Source: Galerina marginata (lineage: Eukaryota > Basidiomycota > Agaricomycetes > Agaricales > Galerinaceae). From it: a stretch of DNA of 64,000 bases. Made by a program: the position numbers and the translations under genes. The stretch spans positions 1,302,001-1,366,000 of the forward strand of contig JAECYW010000007.1 in NCBI GenBank assembly GCA_023014335.1. The letters are read 5' to 3'. Shown here piece after piece: positions 49,630 to 63,691 of the stretch. The notes below the pieces were generated by a model. That model was not told the origin of the DNA. It ran no database searches and saw nothing but the letters and a program-made list of their open reading frames with translations. Every line of letters starts with the position of its first letter. Within the stretch, counting starts at the first letter, position 1.

Positions 49630-50834
49630 ATGTCTTTTGCCCTTCCCGCCCGTCAGATCACCTTTGGCAGAACAAATGTCTCCTCTCAGCAGCAGCAACC
49701 CTACCAGTACCAGCAGCAGCAGCACACCGGGCTCGCCCTCCCCGGCGGTGCCACTTTCCAGCAGCCGTCGAGTGGCCTCTCTCTTCCGGGGCCCTCGCCG
49801 TTGTCCAACTCCTACACCCAACCTCAGGTACCGCTGAAGACAGCCTCACCGCCAGTTGCTGCGTCTGTAACTTCTGCTGCCGCGTCGAACGCGGTCGCGG
49901 GACCCTCGACACCACCAGCGGCCACAACACCCGCCGCGCCTGTCGCGTTAACTCTCGAGCAGCAGCATATCACTGCTGTCGAAGGCATTGTGCCTACGCT
50001 CCAAAACATCGTCGCCACCGTGAATCTCGATTGCCGGCTTGATCTCAAAACCATTGCCCTCCACGCAAGGAACGCGGAGTACAATCCCAAGGTTGGTACA
50101 CATATTACTGTCTAACACGCGACATGTCGAACTGTTGTTGTTTGTTCGCATGTGTTTAGCGTTTTGCAGCCGTTATCATGCGTATTCGCGACCCCAAGAC
50201 GACCGCCCTCATCTTCGCGTCGGGCAAAATGGTCGTCACGGGTGCAAAGTCCGAGGACGATTCCCGTCTCGCATCGCGGAAATACGCGCGCATCGTGCAG
50301 AAGCTCGGCTTTGACGCCAAGTTCTCCGAGTTCAAGATCCAGAATATTGTCGGTAGTTGTGATGTCAAGTTCCCCATTCGCTTGGAGGGATTGGCGTACA
50401 GCCACGGACAGTTCAGCAGTTACGAACCTGAGGTTGGTTTCGCGTTATTTTATTTCCCTCTTTCTCCTGCTAATGATTGACTGTAGTTGTTCCCCGGTCT
50501 GATTTATCGTATGATCAAGCCGAAGGTGGTCCTGCTCATCTTCGTGTCTGGCAAGATCGTCTTAACCGGTGCTAAAGTGAGTAATTTCCTCTCTTCATTC
50601 CAAGACATCCCTGTGCAACTATGTCTTCACTTTGCTGGCCCCCCGGGCTAGCGATCGCTGTCGAATGCCGGGTGATGTCTTCGAGGGCCTAAACAGCCCT
50701 TTCTATTGGATTCAGTGGACCCGGTTCGAATCCAGCCGCTGACGCTTGTTTCTCGCGACCCTCAGGTCAGGGAAGAGATTTACACCGCGTTCAACACGAT
50801 ATACACCGTGCTTTGCGAATTCCGCAAGCCCTGA
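49630..50834 (+). CDS. SPT15: TATA-binding protein
   Basis: TBP is the saddle-shaped general factor for Pol I, II and III. Four exons (49630-50091, 50160-50432, 50487-50576, 50766-50834) give 297 residues. The N-terminal 110 or so residues are low-complexity Gln, Pro, Ser and Ala-rich with two short polyQ runs. The conserved core begins [20 protein letters not shown], with repeat 1 [20 protein letters not shown] and [17 protein letters not shown]. Repeat 2 has [40 protein letters not shown] and [20 protein letters not shown]. The intron phases keep the two repeats intact. Intron 3 is 189 nt, long for this genome, and contains a tRNA-type B-box. Confidence 0.97.
50723..50733 (+). promoter_or_regulatory. 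Isolated B-box in TBP intron 3
   Basis: GGTTCGAATCC is a perfect match to the TFIIIC B-box consensus. The flanks do not form a T arm (stem mismatches) and no 5' acceptor strand pairs, so it is not a functional tRNA. It may be a tRNA remnant or a chance match. Confidence 0.4.
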
Positions 50835-51651
50835 TGGCCCTCTCCCCATCTCGCGCTCTGCACGCACTCTATGCCCACCTGCACCGTCGTCGCGTCGTCT
50901 GCCCAATGCCGTTGTCCTCTTATGTTGCCGACTCCGGTCGTCCTACCTTGTAAACGGGCGCTTCGCACGAGGTCGGGAATTGGAGCAAGAAAGAGAAACC
51001 TACCAAAACAACATTTTAATGTCCGGAAGAGTTTGGATTGTAGTGCACGTCCCCTTTTCCGCTTAGCCCCTCGCCTTTGTTTCTTAAATCTGTTTGGTCA
51101 ATTGGCTTTTTCATGACATTACAATAATCTTATATTTTGATCATCCTTCTCTTTTTCGTCTCGACTTTTCATCGCAATTACCATCATATCCACATCATCA
51201 TCATTCATCCATGCAATGTTTCGGACACCGCAAATCATACATACATTTTTGTACATACACTCAATATAGCACATTTCTTGAGTGCATTTGAATTTGTCGC
51301 AGTCGCAAATGTGAAGCTCTGTTGTGGTGCAAGTTTTGGTGAAGTCTGCGTGTCTCGTGTGGCCATTCGCTTCGTTAACTCGAACCGCATCTTGCCTCGT
51401 AACATGAACTTCCTCCTCGACCATGGCCTTGTTGTTGTATATGAAGGCGTTCAAGGTTCTAAACACGATTGCAATTTGGCCTAGTAGCTGCCTCGTCAGC
51501 CATACCTAAATGTAAAACAGGCCAAAAGGTTCTTGCCAAAGTATCTCCTTTTCCTTCCTTTCTTCTCGAACAGCAGGTCTGCCGTTTTTTCTTGTTCTTT
51601 AATTCTCTCTGGTTGGCATCCTGTGGAATCCCCCTCCAAATTCAACTTGCT

Positions 51652-53751
51652 ATGGTCAGCTTCAGCTTTTCAAAACTCTCCGCTCTTTTGTCACTCGCGT
51701 ACGACTTGAAGTCGGTCGCATACAAGCCTATTCCTATACCCGGAAGCCTTAAGGCTCCTCTGACTCCTCTGGCAGCGGATGTAGCCTACAACGTCTCCGG
51801 CTCCGGCTCCAGCTTTCCCCCCTCGCAGGTCCCGCTGTCTTCTACGACCAATGGCACTTCTCCTCTTCCCATAGCTTCAAGTCCCTCTCAAGCAAAGCCA
51901 TCCGGTGTGCACCGGCCTGGCAAGAAACATAAGCCTGCGAAGGATCTGGAAGCCAATGACCCCGCTGCTGATTGCGACGCTGCTCAGTCTTACGACGCCC
52001 CTCCCATTCTTGACCAGGAATTCCCTCCTCACGATCTGACGACCGCGAATGTTTATCGGTATAGGCAACAGCAGTCTGTGAACTTGGGATCTTGGTATGT
52101 TCACCTCGGACTCGCCTCGATGATGAACTAGTGTTTAACCTTTCATTATCTAGGTTCGTACATGAAGATTGGATGACCCCGTCCGTCTTTGAATGCGCCT
52201 ACGGCACGAAAGGGGCAGAGATCGACATTGCCAAAGGCTGGGGCTCCGTCAACAGCGCTCGTGCGGTCCTCGAACGCCACTGGGACACTTTCATCCAAGA
52301 GTCCGACTTCGCGTACCTCGCCAGCATCGGCATCAACACCGTCCGTCTGCCTATCGGCTACTGGAGTCTCGGGCCTGAATACACGCAAGGCACACCCTTC
52401 GAGTCCGTCGCGCAGGTCTACCAGGATGCGTGGCGGCGGGTCGTACGCGCTATCAACCAGGCTGGGAAGCACGGTCTCGGGGTGCTCGTGGACCTGCATG
52501 GCGCTGTCGGGAGCCAGAATGGGCAACAGCACTCTGGTGTGTCGGATGGGCAGACGAACTTGTTTAGTGTTCCGGAGAATATGGACAAGACGGTCGCCGT
52601 GCTGACGTTCTTGACAGAGATACTTGCGCCTGTTAATAATGTAGTGGGGATCCAGATTCTCAATGAGCCGACGTATGTTCCTACGTTGGAGGATTTCTGT
52701 AAGTCGACTTTACTCACAGACGATTTTGATTCAATCTGATTGATTCATGTGTCCAGACACACGGTGCATCGAGGCCATGAGAGCTGCCTCTCCAGAAGCC
52801 AAGCATCTACCTCTCTATCTTCACGACGGATTCAACCTCGACCGGTTCTCCGACTTCTTGGCTAAGAGGAAGGACTTTGTCGTCCAGGATTACCATTCCT
52901 ACTTTGTCTTCACGCCTTCGGATCAGCAAGAATCCGGCACACAGCACACAGTCGACGTCGAAGGTGCCATCGCGGATGCTCTCAATCGGGCAGCGCAGAA
53001 ACAGCGTCGGAACCTAGTTGTCGATGAATGGTCCTCTGCTCTTACGCCCCAAAGTTTGAAGGACGACAACGACGCAGATACAGTTCGTCGGGAATTCGCA
53101 GCTGCACAAATGGAGGTGTACAGCAATGCAACAGCCGGATGGGCCTTCTGGTGTTAGTATTCATTCCTGCCCTACGCGTTGATGTGTCTCATTAAAATTT
53201 CTATCACCATAGCTTACAAGAAAGAAGACTGTGACGACGACCCTGGCTGGTGCTTCAAAGCGGCGGTAGGGGCAAGCTTACCTGCTACTTTCTTCTCCTA
53301 CGGAAAACAGACATCCATGGAAGAGGTGACCGCCCTCGCCAACGAAGCCAGCAACCTCATCATACCTACCGCCTCGGCCGATTCAGATGCCCGACAACTC
53401 AGCATGTCTTCGCTCAATGTCAACCTTCACATTCGCGACTCAACGTATGGCCCAAACATCCCGCACCGGTTCCAGGCCATCCGCCGCCAACGAGATGATC
53501 ACGCGGCACCCGATGGGGAGGACCAGGCGACGCAAGCGTCGAGCGCACGGGGTTACAAGGACGGGTTCACCACGGCCAAGGTCTTCGCGGCGTACAACAT
53601 GTCCAAGCTTGGTTTTATTGGTCAATTCGTGGCCGATGCCATAGAGGTTGCTGGGCCTTCTCTGGTCATGCCTAGCACTGAAGATGCGTACGGTTCTGCG
53701 TTCTGGCGGGGCTTGCAGGATGGTCAATCTGCGGCTATGGGAAGCCGTTAG
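51652..53751 (+). CDS. GH5 glucan hydrolase (exo-beta-1,3-glucanase type)
   Basis: Four exons (51652-52094, 52154-52698, 52757-53152, 53213-53751) give 640 residues. The N-terminus MVSFSFSKLSALLSLAY is a possible signal or membrane anchor. It is followed by a Ser/Pro/Gly-rich stretch and the catalytic domain: NLGSWFVHEDWMTPSVFECA, GINTVRLPIGYWSLG, GLGVLVDLHGAVGSQNGQQH, acid/base VVGIQILNEP and nucleophile NLVVDEWSSAL. The tail after NATAGWAFWSYK is family-typical. The fold and motifs fit GH5 enzymes of the exo-1,3-glucanase group that remodel fungal wall glucan; the exact specificity is inferred. It is convergent with the GH10 gene. Confidence 0.9.
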
Positions 53752-53958
53752 TGCTTGTAGGTTAGGCTAGAGTGCTTGTTTTGTTGTGCAATGAAGATGG
53801 CGCTTGGCGCGGTTTGGAGGCGTTGAACCAAGCATGAACATGAGTCATTCGTTGCAAGTATGGTAATTTCACTCGAAAACCAATTCTTTACATGTAAATC
53901 ACTCATCGTCGACGCGCATGATAAACATAAATAGCAAATTGGACCAAAACACGAGGCA

Positions 53959-56117
<2,159 letters not shown>

Positions 56118-57883
56118 TTGAATTCGCGGAAAGGGGGAAAGGGAAAGAACCTGGTTTTTCAAAAGTCTTTGCTCGCCTTTTATCGTCAGAGGAAAGAAGA
56201 GATCTTCCGATGTTTCTAGTTCACTGTGGTCATGAGGAGTCAAGATGATAAAGAATTAATTCCCTCGTTCTATCCTGATAGTAGTCGACCAGCAAAATCG
56301 ACCGTCACTGCGGCACAACTTCGCTCTATGTTTCAATATTAAGGTCAGTAGATCCGGTTGAGTAAATGGCACATTTTTTATACCTGATTACTGGCATCGG
56401 CGAGCGACTCCAACAATTAGCGCTGAACATCCACGAACAGGATTTAAGTCGCCAATTAAATGACGGTTCGAATAGGATAATCAGCATAGAGCCGCCTTGC
56501 CAAGTCCCAAGAGTAGGCGAAAGGGCAGGTTCGGTATGCATTGGCAAGGAAAACAGTGCAAGTCAGATCGTATCCGAAGAAATGTCAGGATACATTAGAA
56601 ACTCGGTGTAACGTCATGATATTTTTAGTGTTCATCTCCTTAGTGTGGCTTCGAAAGTCTTGGCGAAACGTGCAAACATCCGTGGATGTAGCTTCATTCT
56701 CGAGGAAGTAATAGACAGCACCGAAGGAGTGTCAAGAAGGGGTATTCCTCGAGCATTTTTGGAAAGAGCTGATAATAGGATGAACGACCGGAATACAAAT
56801 GGGCCGTAATGTTTGGGGCATGTTAACGACTCGTGTCTCCCGGGACGAGGTCTCAGGGGGATGACATGCAACTGCACGAGTCGATCGGATAATGTAGCAG
56901 ATAAACGGATAAAAGTAGTCGAAAGCTAATGGTCGAAAGCTTTAACGCTCTGGGGCTAGAATACGGTGCCAGCATGCTAAAGTTGTCGAGTTTTTGTATC
57001 AATAATAAAAGCCCTGCCTTGCAGATTTAGTAAAACAAACAGGTGTCCACAGTTCAAATACTCTGGCGTGACTTTGCGATATCAATGCTTGATAGAGCTG
57101 GTATTTGCGCCATAGAGAGATAATGTCGTTGTAAAGAGTGGAGTTTGCATTTTCCACATGGTTTTGACTCTGATGTCCCTCGGAGATTCTTCCTGGACCG
57201 TTTGACAAGCGCTATTTCTGAAGATATACAGCTTCCAGGTTCAGGTACTAGTACACATTTGGGTACACCTTGGGGTCAATCTTTCTTCAGTTCGCGAGTC
57301 CGCGGGTCCAAGAAAAGATAATCGCATTCGGCACAGAAATCGTTGGTTGATCCCTCAGGCTTGGAGCCTTGGAGCCTTGTCTGTCAGAACACATAGGTCT
57401 CCGTAGCCAATAGCGTATCAAAATCTAGCATTCGTATCGCATGTTGTCACCAGTTGTCGCCGAGAATTGTGAGGACTGTAACCGCAAGGAGGTCCTCCCA
57501 GTGTAGAGAAATTTCAAATTCGAGAATAAAGACCACTTCAAGTCTGTTCCTAGATCCCTCCTTTCACCAATTCCTGTAAGGCTGTCGTGGTATACTTGAA
57601 GGTGGAATTCTGAAACTGCATACGGAATGGAGTCTGCCAGTCTGGACGGACATGCTGACGGCTCGAGTTTGAGCAGCACCGTGACCCTTAAGATTGTCGG
57701 ACTTGTAACTACGCGTTGTCGCCAACATCACGTGTTGTGACAGCCACGACCCACAACGCGTTCTAAATCAACTCTGTTCGAATTTCGAAACTTGCATGCA
57801 GAACGGCGTTTGCAGTGCATTTCTCAAAACCTACTTCTCTACTGCCACATAAACCTGGACCAAATAGCTGTTCTTCCCACATT
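56118..57883. other. spacer upstream of the xylanase and RAD18
   Basis: I see no gene in this 1.77 kb divergent spacer. It must hold the promoters of the xylanase and RAD18. No repeat or RNA gene was found. Confidence 0.5.
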
Positions 57884-59472
57884 ATGAACTTTCTCCGAGC
57901 CGCAGCTGATATTCCTGACCCAACTGATTTCCCGCCTCATGGAAAGGCTCCTGGTTTACGAACACTGGATGCATCACTCCGCTGTGATATCTGCGGAGAA
58001 CTATATGATGCACCTGTGACTATCTCATGTGGGCATTGTTTTTGTTCAAATGTATGTGCCTTCAGGTTCCTTATCCTCAGAACGGCTAACAATCCTGCTT
58101 TCGTCAGTGCATTCGGACTTCCCTAGCTTCGAAACAAGAATGCCCAAGTTGTCGCAAAACGGCTAACGAGGCCCACATAAGGCCGAACCCTACCCTCGAA
58201 AATGTAATTTCCGCTTGGAAAGATACAAGGTCCGTTCAAAATGGAAACGCCTGTCAGCAGCTGATGCTCTTGTTCTCAACTAACAGACCTTTCATTTTAC
58301 GGCTTGTCAAGCGCGAGGAAGAGGAGAGTGGGACCAGTTCTCAACACCTAGACAAAGGGAATGTCAGGAAACGGAAGAGGATGACCGAGCGCAGTTCAAG
58401 TCCTAACTCTGTGCTTGAGAATACTGCTGGTCCTTCTCGTAATCCTTTGTCTTCGAGTGACCCAGTGGTACCCAAGTCTCCTTCAAAGTCGAAGAAGCTC
58501 AAGGGCAAATCTGAAGATATTATTGACCTTTTCAGCTCAGATGTTGACGAGGAAGAAATCGAAGCACCGCCAAATCCATCCAATTTTATCCCAAAAGGTC
58601 TATCTTGCCGTATTTCCGAAAGAAAATATTAACACATTTCTTCAGCCGAAGACCTCGTCGCTTGCCCACTGTGTCAAATAAGGGTGCGATATAGAATCTT
58701 AAATGTTCACATGGACAACAGCTGTAAAGATGCCCCTCCGTCTGAAAACGCCGCAAAGTCCTGGTCAAAGCTAATGGGCGGTGGTAAGAATAGTCACCAA
58801 AAGGGAAAGCACAAGTATGTAACAAAAGCGTCGTGATATGATTCCATGGCACTGAAATGTCAGATATGTTAGGAAACAGCAGCCTGACAGCGATGACGAG
58901 TATCCCCTCCCATTAGCGGCCTACACGACCTTAAAGGATAGGCAGCTAAAGGACATGCTTGTCCAACACGACCTGCCTCTATCCGGAGACCGTTCAAATT
59001 GGGAACAACGCCATCGGAAGTATGTTTTTTACCTAGTTGGCCTCGATATACGCTCACAGTTGACGAAAAAGATGGGTTATGCTTTTCAACGCAAATCTGG
59101 ACAAGTCGGCCTCGAATAGGAAGTCAAAGACCGAGCTTCGGAGAGATCTCAAAAAGTGGGAAGAAGAGATGACGAAGAAGAAGAAAATTGTTGTTACTGA
59201 TGTAAAAGCATATCAGGTTTGTGGCTTTTATTTCACTGATCATAATTATTAATAAACCTTGCTCGTGGCTTTTACAGATAGAACACAAATCAGAATTTAC
59301 TAGGCTGATTGCGGAAGCACGTCCGACCAAGCAAACAGCAGCCCCAGGGCGGATAGAAGCCCTCAAGTCTAGTTCACCGTCCCATATAGTGGACGAAGCA
59401 CCTCCGCAGTCTAGTTCATCAATAACTGGAGTAGAAGAGAATATTGTAGTAGACTCCGAGAACGAGGAGTAG
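57884..59472 (+). CDS. RAD18: E3 ubiquitin ligase Rad18
   Basis: Rad18 with Rad6 monoubiquitinates PCNA at stalled forks, opening post-replication repair. After MNFLRAAADIPDPTDFPPHG, the RING has LRCDICGELYDAPVTISCGH, CFCSNCIRTSLASKQECPSC. A basic/Ser-rich region follows (nuclear-type KRKR and KSPSKSKK), then the UBZ4 zinc finger VACPLC with H and C at NVHMDNSC, and the SAP domain AAYTTLKDRQLKDMLVQHDL with PLSGDRSNWEQRHRKW. The C-terminus is acidic and ends VDSENEE. Several 50-60 nt introns split it. All three domains are in order, so the protein looks complete. Confidence 0.93.
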
Positions 59473-61285
59473 GGTGGGTGACCTTTACGAAAAGATACCA
59501 TGCCTTGTTCATGAATCCAAGCCCCAGGTGCGGGGCTACCAGAATAAAACGAAATAGGCACTGCGGCGTGGCATCCACGCGCCGTCCATGCATCAAGAAT
59601 ATATGGCTCGATCAGTTTGCGCGGCAGACTGTCGTTGCAAGTTGCACGATCCCTTAAGAAACTTGCCTCGAGTTTAGTGATTAAATAAAGCGAGGATTGA
59701 TGAGAAATCGTCTACGACGACCAGATGACCTGGGAAGCACAGAAACATTTGTTGAAGATCTTCACAGCCTGAGCCTCACCACCAGAACGCAGTGGGTCAG
59801 AGACTAGCAGGCATCAAGCCTTAGTGAGTCCTGATGAGTCGGGATGACTGTGTATGGCGTTTTCGATCGGTCACCTGGAGGAGTCTAGGACTAAACATAA
59901 AACACAGCCGTGCAAAGACGCAAAGACGCCGAAAAGTTTCGCTACTTACAACAAGGCGATGTTCGGAGGTGTTGCCCGTGGAAACATACACCGACCTGGA
60001 TAGTAAAGAGTTTGCGATCATTTGTTGCCAGGACCCTCGCTCAAATAAGTAACTGGTCAGCGTTCTAGATATTTTGTCAATCTGAAATAAATAAGTTGTC
60101 ACCGAAAATGCAGTTTGGTGGAACACCGCTGCCGCGTCGATGAATTCCTCGGGGCCGAGTTATCAGAGAGATATACTGTTACATATACATATGGGGAGGT
60201 GCAGGATAACCATAGAGTCAATTGTGATCACCATATTATATCCCATAATTCCGTTAGTACGTCACTTGATGTGGGGAAAGCACGGAAAACCAAGTACAGA
60301 ATGGCGTTGGATGGCGGTACTGCCCACCCTAGGCCCGGAACGCCGTCATCTCAGACTCGTCCACATCACTGTGTCAATGCGCGTCGAACATAGCGTGGAC
60401 ATAGGCAAGCGGCAGAATGTATGTACGCTTTGACACGTTTTGTGGAGGGGAAGACTTTCGACTAGAACAATGGCCATATTCCAAAAGCACTTCGGGCCAA
60501 CAGGCTATAGATGGGGTCGTGGGGAATAGAAGGAACCCGAGTATCAGGAGATCGCAAAGAAGGGTGTTTAAAAAAGGTCGTCTTCCATGCATGTTTACGA
60601 TGCCGTGATATCTTGTTGGATGGGGATTGAGGTATGGAAGCTCGCTTGAATGCTCCAGAGGTTCTAGGGAGTTTGAGGGCAGAGCGAAAAGCCTCACATG
60701 ATGCCAATCGTAATGGTAAGGAACATTTGCAAAGACAAATTTGCAAGATGGATATATGGTGCCTACTGGCAAACAAAAAACATTTGATGCGCAGACCTGC
60801 CTAAATTATTACATCCTCCGATCCGGATCCACGCCGGGGTTCGGGCTCGGTGAAATGAGGAAGAACGAGGTCAGCATAAGGCATACTTTGTACCATGAAC
60901 ACTCCAGCAATGTCATGGAGTACGATTTGTACTGAGAATGGCAGACGCCTTGTAGTGATGAGGGCAAGATGAAGGCATGGGGAGGAGGGATGGACGTTGA
61001 CGGAGAACCGGGATCAGGTTGCCAAGGCTGCATAACGTGGGCTTTCCCGAAAAAGGAATTCCTTGTAAAAGTCCGATTAATCCCACGTGGGTGTCGATCG
61101 CAATCGGGTTCTTGTGCTTGATCTGGTACAAGGTTCTAAGTATTAAAAGTCCCTCTCCCGAGTGAACGTCCCGCTTCATTGCTGCCTTGGCCCTCCCTCA
61201 CCGCCCAGGTCGAGTGACCGCCCAATATCCATATCCCTCCTTACTTTAGATTCGTTTTACACTCAATATTCCTCGTCTTCTCATA
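59473..61285. other. spacer without a supported gene
   Basis: An open frame on the minus strand at 60374-60772 (132 codons) and smaller frames have no recognisable motif. Nothing else can be supported in this 1.8 kb. Confidence 0.45.
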
Positions 61286-62072
61286 ATGTCATCAGACCAC
61301 TCTACTGTACGTTCACGTCACCCCTGACTACCGCGGTGCTCATGAGCTAATCTTCCACTTTGGCGTTCTCCAGCTCTCATTCGAAAAGTCAAGGCCTTTG
61401 GTGAGTTATTAAATGCCTGGATTCTATCCGAACGACCTCTGAGCCCTCCCAATTTTAGCTTGATCGTCTGTCAATGCGAGGGACACAAAAAGTGAAATAC
61501 CAAGAGGATTCAGACTGGGATTTTCATGTGGATGGCGGAAAGCTGCCTCTTGATTTATCCCTCATTTTGCCGCATTATCGCGCGCGCAATCAGCCTATCG
61601 ATCATCGCATGTCGATGCTCGTGGCCAATGACACTGAACACATAAAGCTCAAAGTTGTGCGTTCATCTCCATTTCTTCTATTGTTTCAAGACTAATACGC
61701 GCTCATATTAAGTGTCGAAGCTTTCCACGGTGCCAATTTTACCTAGAAGTTCTGGCGGAAACATCAGATGTTACGATCTGGCTCCCTTCCGACTTCAAAG
61801 GACAAATACACACATCAGGAAAAGCGTCATTCTCTGCAGGATTCGTCAACCGCATCCTCCAAAATGTTCGCATCAACGAGCCAGATGTACAAGAATTTTA
61901 CAACGAAGACGATGTCGTGGTTGTGACCAGAGGGCACATCGCATTTCGCATGTGGGACGTCCGAACTTGCAGCTCGGAGAATACTCATAAGGAGTCACTG
62001 AAGCGAATGTTTGGCTGCTCACGAAAAGCTCCTGAAACGGCTATCGACTGGGACTTCCTACTCAAGGATTGA
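61286..62072 (+). CDS. DUF7330-type fungal protein
   Basis: Four exons join to a protein starting MSSDHST, LSFEKSRPL and LDRLSMRGTQKV. The core reads FYLEVLAETSDVTIWLPSDF, KGQIHTSGKASFSAGFVNRI and EFYNEDDVVVVTRGHIAFRM, with the end AIDWDFLLKD. This pattern, a beta-rich region with DVTIWLPSDFKG, recalls the DUF7330 domain of basidiomycetes. No enzymatic motif or membrane segment is seen. The function is unknown. Confidence 0.7.
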
Positions 62073-62630
62073 TTGATACCTTTTTCTTTATCCTTGCTTC
62101 TCCATTTCTTTTTTCATCTCACTGTGCTACCACCCATTGACTCCGCGGGGTCCCATTACACATGCATATCTCATCGATTCCAGCATTGCTATTCTTTCGT
62201 TCTTCACCACATATCCTTATTAACCATACCGGTTTGTAGCCCTAGACCACTCATTCGTCCATGCTGTTTCACGTACCACCCTTCTATTATGTAGCACTAT
62301 ATATCCTGCAGCCAGTCTATACGCATCGTAGAGAACAATTCATGATTCCTTCTAATGACCATCCCCTTGTCCCAGCCCACTACCACCGAGTACCAAGAGT
62401 TTACAGAGAAGCAAGAATACCAAGCGACTTGAAACAAAAAGAAGCACCGAGTGTGTTGTTATTTTTGAACTCGGTCATCGTTGAGGTCAAAACCGTGATA
62501 TCAAGTTCCATTACACATGTTTATTTATTTCAAAAGATAAGATGATGTGATGAACCTATGGATACATATGTGTTATAGTAGTCTTAGTAACCCCCTATTA
62601 TCCTAAGCTCGCAAGAGCTATTGGGTACCA

Positions 62631-63320
62631 TTATACGTTTCCCCGCGCACCCACATTCGACAGGCATTGCTCCACCGTATCAAGAAGTACGGGGTTTTCC
62701 AAAGCAGCAGCAACCCTTTCTTTATCGTTGAGTTGTTTGTTCACTTGCACAGTGTTGTGAATATGATTCGTGGAGAAGAAGCGCCGCTATGTGACTCACC
62801 TGCATTTTCACTCTGATGTGAACCGGGTTTTACAAAGATATCAACCTTGAAACGTTCTGGTAAGCTGCGCAGAAGGCGAACTCGGATGCAGAGACCTATA
62901 GGAAACCACTTCAGGAATCACGATACACGGACTTGTCATGTAAAATAAAACGCACCGATGAGAGTGGACATCCCGCAATGAGGTACAGTAGGCGTGAATT
63001 CAACCTTTACGCGATTCGTCCCAACCGTAACCTGTGGTGCAGAAACGACCCGAAGTTCTTCCAGTGTATTTGGGTGTTCTGGGTCATAAATCGAGCGAAT
63101 TAGATCTGTGTCCAGATATGAGAAACTAGCGGAGGAAGTGGAGGGCTAGCCCCTTGCCATATATCTCATCCTGGTCAATGGGCTCCGCGTCATCGGCTTC
63201 GTCTTCCGAGCGTGAGTCGTCGTTTATCCATAGAGAATTAGTAAATAGTTCGGACTGGCGTCCTGCCGCTTTTGAGGTCGAGAAAACGACGGGATTTGGA
63301 TTGAAAATTTCTCCAGGCAT
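62631..63320 (-). CDS. CIA2: Cytosolic iron-sulfur assembly component Cia2 (MIP18/DUF59)
   Basis: Cia2 works with Cia1 and Mms19 to deliver [4Fe-4S] clusters to cytosolic and nuclear apoproteins. Exons 63320-63158 and 63105 onward join by a GC-AG intron: [21 protein letters not shown]. Later blocks are [15 protein letters not shown] (the reactive Cys), [40 protein letters not shown] and RVAAALEN, ending GARGNV. Four exons give about 170 residues. The start [12 protein letters not shown] fits the family. An upstream frame reaching 63470 lacks an ATG at its head, so I did not extend it. Confidence 0.92.
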
Positions 63321-63691
63321 CGCAACAAAGTGGAAGTAAGCAGAAAGTTTGCGGGCCGGAATGCAAACAGCAGTTGCCGCTCCTGGGAACTTTTTGCCTA
63401 ATTTAGGGGAAGTAGCGGTGCTTTCAACTTCGTTTCTTGCCAATTGGCTCTGCCAGTGTTTTGGGTACACAGACAGCTAGCCGACGCCTGCCAGTGCAAG
63501 TGGAAGGGAGCCATTCACGTATTAACCATATAAGCTCACCTTTCTTGAATCACACCCTCTGGGAGGGCTCAGGGACATACCCATATATGGATCCGTCTCT
63601 CCATTCATACTGACCAGCAAAGCGCCTGCAGGCACCATTCCCATTCTTGTCCTTATTCCTTTTCAAAGCGACTGTCTCTCAACCGCACACC

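Noticed and set aside
50640..50765. tRNA gene in TBP intron 3
   Set aside because: Only the B-box is present; the T stem is mismatched and no 5' acceptor strand is found.
60374..60776. Two overlapping minus-strand frames of 104-132 codons
   Set aside because: No recognisable domain and no supporting neighbouring exon.
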